Source of the DNA: an uncultured Polynucleobacter sp. | GTDB lineage: Bacteria; Pseudomonadota; Gammaproteobacteria; Burkholderiales; Burkholderiaceae | NCBI GenBank assembly: GCA_937996825.1 | Contig: CALKUJ010000188.1 | Span: 1-8,160 of the forward strand | Length of the DNA: 8,160 nucleotides | Reading direction: 5' to 3' | Shown: positions 6,259 through 8,160 of the stretch, piece by piece | Layout: every line of letters starts with the position of its first letter | Numbering within the stretch: position 1 is the first letter of the stretch | Position numbers and translations under genes: made by a program | The notes under the pieces: model-generated | The model's database searches: none | Told to the model about the DNA's origin: nothing | The model's input: the letters and a program-made list of their open reading frames with translations, nothing else

Positions 6259-6903
6259 TTACTTATTTGATTGATGAATCTCACGAGAAGCCAAGCGCAA
6301 GAAGTCTTCGGTGAAACCATCAAGTTCTGTGACCCAGATTTTCATTTTGCGCAGGAAGAAGTTATAGAACAAGACAGCTGGCAAAGCCGCTGCAATACCA
6401 ACAGCTGTAGCAATCAAAGCTTCACCAATTGGACCGGCTACTACATCAATACTTGCCTGACCACTGGCGCTGATACTTTGCATAGCAGCCATAATGCCCC
6501 AGACTGTTCCAAATAAGCCAATGAATGGCGCAGTTGAACCAATAGAGGCTAATTCAGCCATGCCTTTTTCATGACGACGCAAGATTTTTTGAATTTCTTG
6601 TCTCATCGGGCGCTCAAGCACCTCATGAATTTCCCCAGCGAACTTAAGACTGCCTGGATTTTTCTGATATTCAGCAAATTGCTCAAAACCAGCCATGGCA
6701 AGACCAGCCACATCCCCTTTTGCATCCTTCGCGATGGCCTGCCCTTTCTCCCAACTATTGGCGTTCCAAAAAGTTTGATTGAATGCTTGCGTTTCTGAGG
6801 CAACTTTTTTCAAGAGTTTAACTTTTAAAATAGCAATCGACCAGGTAGCGATGGACAAGGCAATCAAAATGACTAAAACCAAATGAACGATGAAGGAATC
6901 CAT
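6259..6903 (-). CDS. exbB: Biopolymer transport protein ExbB (MotA/TolQ/ExbB family)
   Basis: This is the pentamer-forming membrane subunit of the proton-driven ExbB-ExbD complex that energises TonB. The 214 residues show an N-terminal membrane helix (about 5-26) and a long cytoplasmic region with LERPMRQEIQKILRRHEKG (96-114). Two further helices follow: STAPFIGLFGTVWGIMAAM (123-141) and, after GPIGEALIATAVGIAAALPAV (157-177), the pore-lining third helix. Thr133, Glu161 and Thr166 have the same mutual spacing as the conserved Thr148, Glu176 and Thr181 of the E. coli protein. An AAAGAG ribosome-binding site precedes the ATG. It lies 51 bases behind tonB and 11 bases before exbD. TolQ is the alternative, but neighbours favour ExbB. 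Confidence 0.93.
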   Translation of the reverse strand: MDSFIVHLVLVILIALSIATWSIAILKVKLLKKVASETQAFNQTFWNANSWEKGQAIAKDAKGDVAGLAMAGFEQFAEYQKNPGSLKFAGEIHEVLERPMRQEIQKILRRHEKGMAELASIGSTAPFIGLFGTVWGIMAAMQSISASGQASIDVVAGPIGEALIATAVGIAAALPAVLFYNFFLRKMKIWVTELDGFTEDFLRLASREIHQSNK

Positions 6904-6954
6904 GGTGCTCTTTCTTTATTGATTAATGGTTATATTAAATAACTTATAAATACT

Positions 6955-7638
6955 TTAACGATTTTTAAGACTAAATGTAATAGGTATTCTCACAGCTTGA
7001 GTGATGATCACACCATCTTTTCTAGCGGGCGTGAACTTCCACTGCCTAACAGTTGTTAAGGCAGATTGATCTAACATTTCGTTACCACTGCTTTCCAAAA
7101 TTCTGACTTGTCCAGCTCGACCATCAGGCTGAACCTCAGCTATAAGAACTACCTTACCCTCAATTCTGGCTCTAAAGGCCAATGGCGGATATGGTGGCTT
7201 GGGATTTTGTAGATATGCTGCTTTGTAGTCTGCATCTGCTGTTGGGGCAGAAGCAACGCCACCAGAGCTCGGTGCCGCCGGTTGAGCACTTGATTGCGGA
7301 GCTTGGGCAGGTACTGGTATAGCCGGCGCATCTTTGTCTTTTGAAGGCGGCGGTGTCTTTTCCTTTGGGGCTTCTTTTTGAACAGGTGCAGGTGTCGGTC
7401 TAGTTTGATTGACTGGACCACTCGATGCTGGTGGTGCAGCCCCTATTTCAATGGTGATATCAGGACGTTTGGTGAACTTGAAATCGGGTAGGCCAAATTT
7501 AAAAATTGCAAATAAGAGCGCATGAATTGCAAAAACAAAAAAAAGTACCTTTTTGACCTGTTCATTTCGTAAAGAAAAGGTCAAAGCGGAATCATCTCTT
7601 CGGAAGTCAAAATTGCTAAAGGTGAAATTTGAATGCAT
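6955..7638 (-). CDS. tonB: Energy transducer TonB
   Basis: TonB spans the periplasm and passes energy from ExbB-ExbD to outer-membrane receptors. The 227 residues show three expected parts. There is a membrane anchor at about 30-47 with a central His39, at the place of the essential histidine of the TonB anchor. A long Pro/Ala/Lys-rich spacer follows (about 68-134). The C-terminal domain contains NPKPPYPPLAFRARIEGKV (145-163) and the TTVRQWKFTPAR motif (195-206). An N-terminal extension of about 28 residues before the anchor is longer than in the E. coli protein. The gene begins 14 bases after the stop of the upstream surface-protein gene and has only a weak ribosome-binding site, so it is likely read from the same transcript. 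No TonB-dependent receptor is in the window. Confidence 0.93.
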   Translation of the reverse strand: MHSNFTFSNFDFRRDDSALTFSLRNEQVKKVLFFVFAIHALLFAIFKFGLPDFKFTKRPDITIEIGAAPPASSGPVNQTRPTPAPVQKEAPKEKTPPPSKDKDAPAIPVPAQAPQSSAQPAAPSSGGVASAPTADADYKAAYLQNPKPPYPPLAFRARIEGKVVLIAEVQPDGRAGQVRILESSGNEMLDQSALTTVRQWKFTPARKDGVIITQAVRIPITFSLKNR

Positions 7639-7652
7639 CTTAAGCTATTGAA

Positions 7653-8160
7653 TTAAATTTGAATTTTGCACCTTGGATCCAAGGGCTGATCAACTTGAGG
7701 TCTGGCACAATCAATAGACTCCTCTTCGAGTTCATCAATAGTTACCTCACCCACTACTAAATTTTCTTCTTTTGTTAATTCAGCTTGAGCCCTAAGCTTT
7801 CTCAAAAGTGGTCTATTTGAGAAAAAGCTATCGCTTTGTGAATTAAAGAATCCTAAGGATTGATTTTGCGTGTATTCGCTAAATGATGAACCCACCAAAC
7901 TATTATTCAAGTTTGTTAATCCATTGATCACCAACTGGTCTCTACCATTATTTGAGTTAATAAGATTAATTCCGGTGTTATCAGACTTCATAGGTAAATT
8001 AAAGATAACTGATGCAGACCGATCAACAACTGAAAACACAAGCTCACCGCCAAGAGTTTTCGCTCCAGCATTCATTTGCTCTGCGCGGAACACTTGATCT
8101 GAATATGTGGTTACATTACCAATTAAATTAATCTTACCTACGTAGATATCGAGGTTAGGC
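7653..8160 (-). CDS. C-terminal part of a probable large secreted or surface protein, 5' end outside the window
   Basis: The minus-strand frame is open to the window edge, so this is the last 168 residues of a longer protein; a GTG at 8093 is internal, not a start. The first part has the rhythm of beta-helix surface proteins (IYVGKINLIGNVTTYSDQ, then further short beta-like strands rich in Asn, Ser, Thr and Gly). Such sequence is typical of filamentous-haemagglutinin-like exoproteins. The middle is Asn/Ser/Gln-rich (NGLTNLNNSLVGSSF). The end is acidic (TIDELEEESID) and then carries two cysteines with 12 residues between them, four residues from the C-terminus. In some two-partner-secretion adhesins such a pair forms a disulfide loop that holds the protein to its outer-membrane pore. 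Assignment as a large adhesin is inferred from composition only. The gene is first in the visible cluster with tonB, exbB and exbD. Confidence 0.55.
   Translation of the reverse strand, partial: PNLDIYVGKINLIGNVTTYSDQVFRAEQMNAGAKTLGGELVFSVVDRSASVIFNLPMKSDNTGINLINSNNGRDQLVINGLTNLNNSLVGSSFSEYTQNQSLGFFNSQSDSFFSNRPLLRKLRAQAELTKEENLVVGEVTIDELEEESIDCARPQVDQPLDPRCKIQI

Noticed and set aside
7870..8097. Plus-strand reading frame opposite the surface-protein gene
   Set aside because: It is antisense to a frame that stays open to the window edge, and its product has no recognisable features.

Overview
The window looks like a chromosomal segment of a free-living betaproteobacterium. The genome is of moderate G+C. 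It carries a TRAP-type permease, a metabolite:H+ symporter, a DUF2256/DUF2805 pair and a tonB-exbB-exbD cluster beside a large surface protein. A Burkholderiales member such as Polynucleobacter would fit, but that is inferred from gene style and was not tested by any search.

Layout. Positions 1-1445 (+) hold the 3' part of a TRAP transporter large permease (DctM type), closed by a strong terminator. A tRNA-Leu(UAA) with encoded CCA follows at 1610-1697. A long hairpin (1736-1768) then serves as the likely end of both the tRNA transcript and a convergent minus-strand operon. That operon (2635 to 1824, minus) has three small membrane-protein genes of unknown function, the first two overlapping by ATGA. 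A 263-base divergent spacer (2636-2898) separates it from a plus-strand MHS-family MFS symporter (2899-4566), which has its own terminator. A plus-strand cluster of three follows: an exported single-HKD phospholipase D-like nuclease (4761-5369), a 45-residue DUF2256 zinc-ribbon protein (5382-5519) and a DUF2805/TIGR03643 protein (5542-5802). Convergent to it on the minus strand lies the C-terminal end of a probable large secreted or surface protein (8160 to 7653), then tonB, exbB and exbD, closely spaced and probably cotranscribed.

How the genes work together. The two transporters serve uptake of small organic solutes. ExbB, ExbD and TonB form a proton-driven complex that energises outer-membrane transporters, none of which is in the window. 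TonB lies 14 bases behind the surface-protein gene, which suggests a shared transcript.

Most noteworthy: both unrelated transporters carry large family-atypical insertions predicted to face the periplasm; the surface protein ends in a C-terminal cysteine pair reminiscent of anchoring loops of two-partner-secretion adhesins; the DUF2256/DUF2805 pair sits behind an exported nuclease rather than a visible photolyase; and there is an unrecognised three-gene membrane operon. No CRISPR array, insertion sequence or clear defence system is visible.
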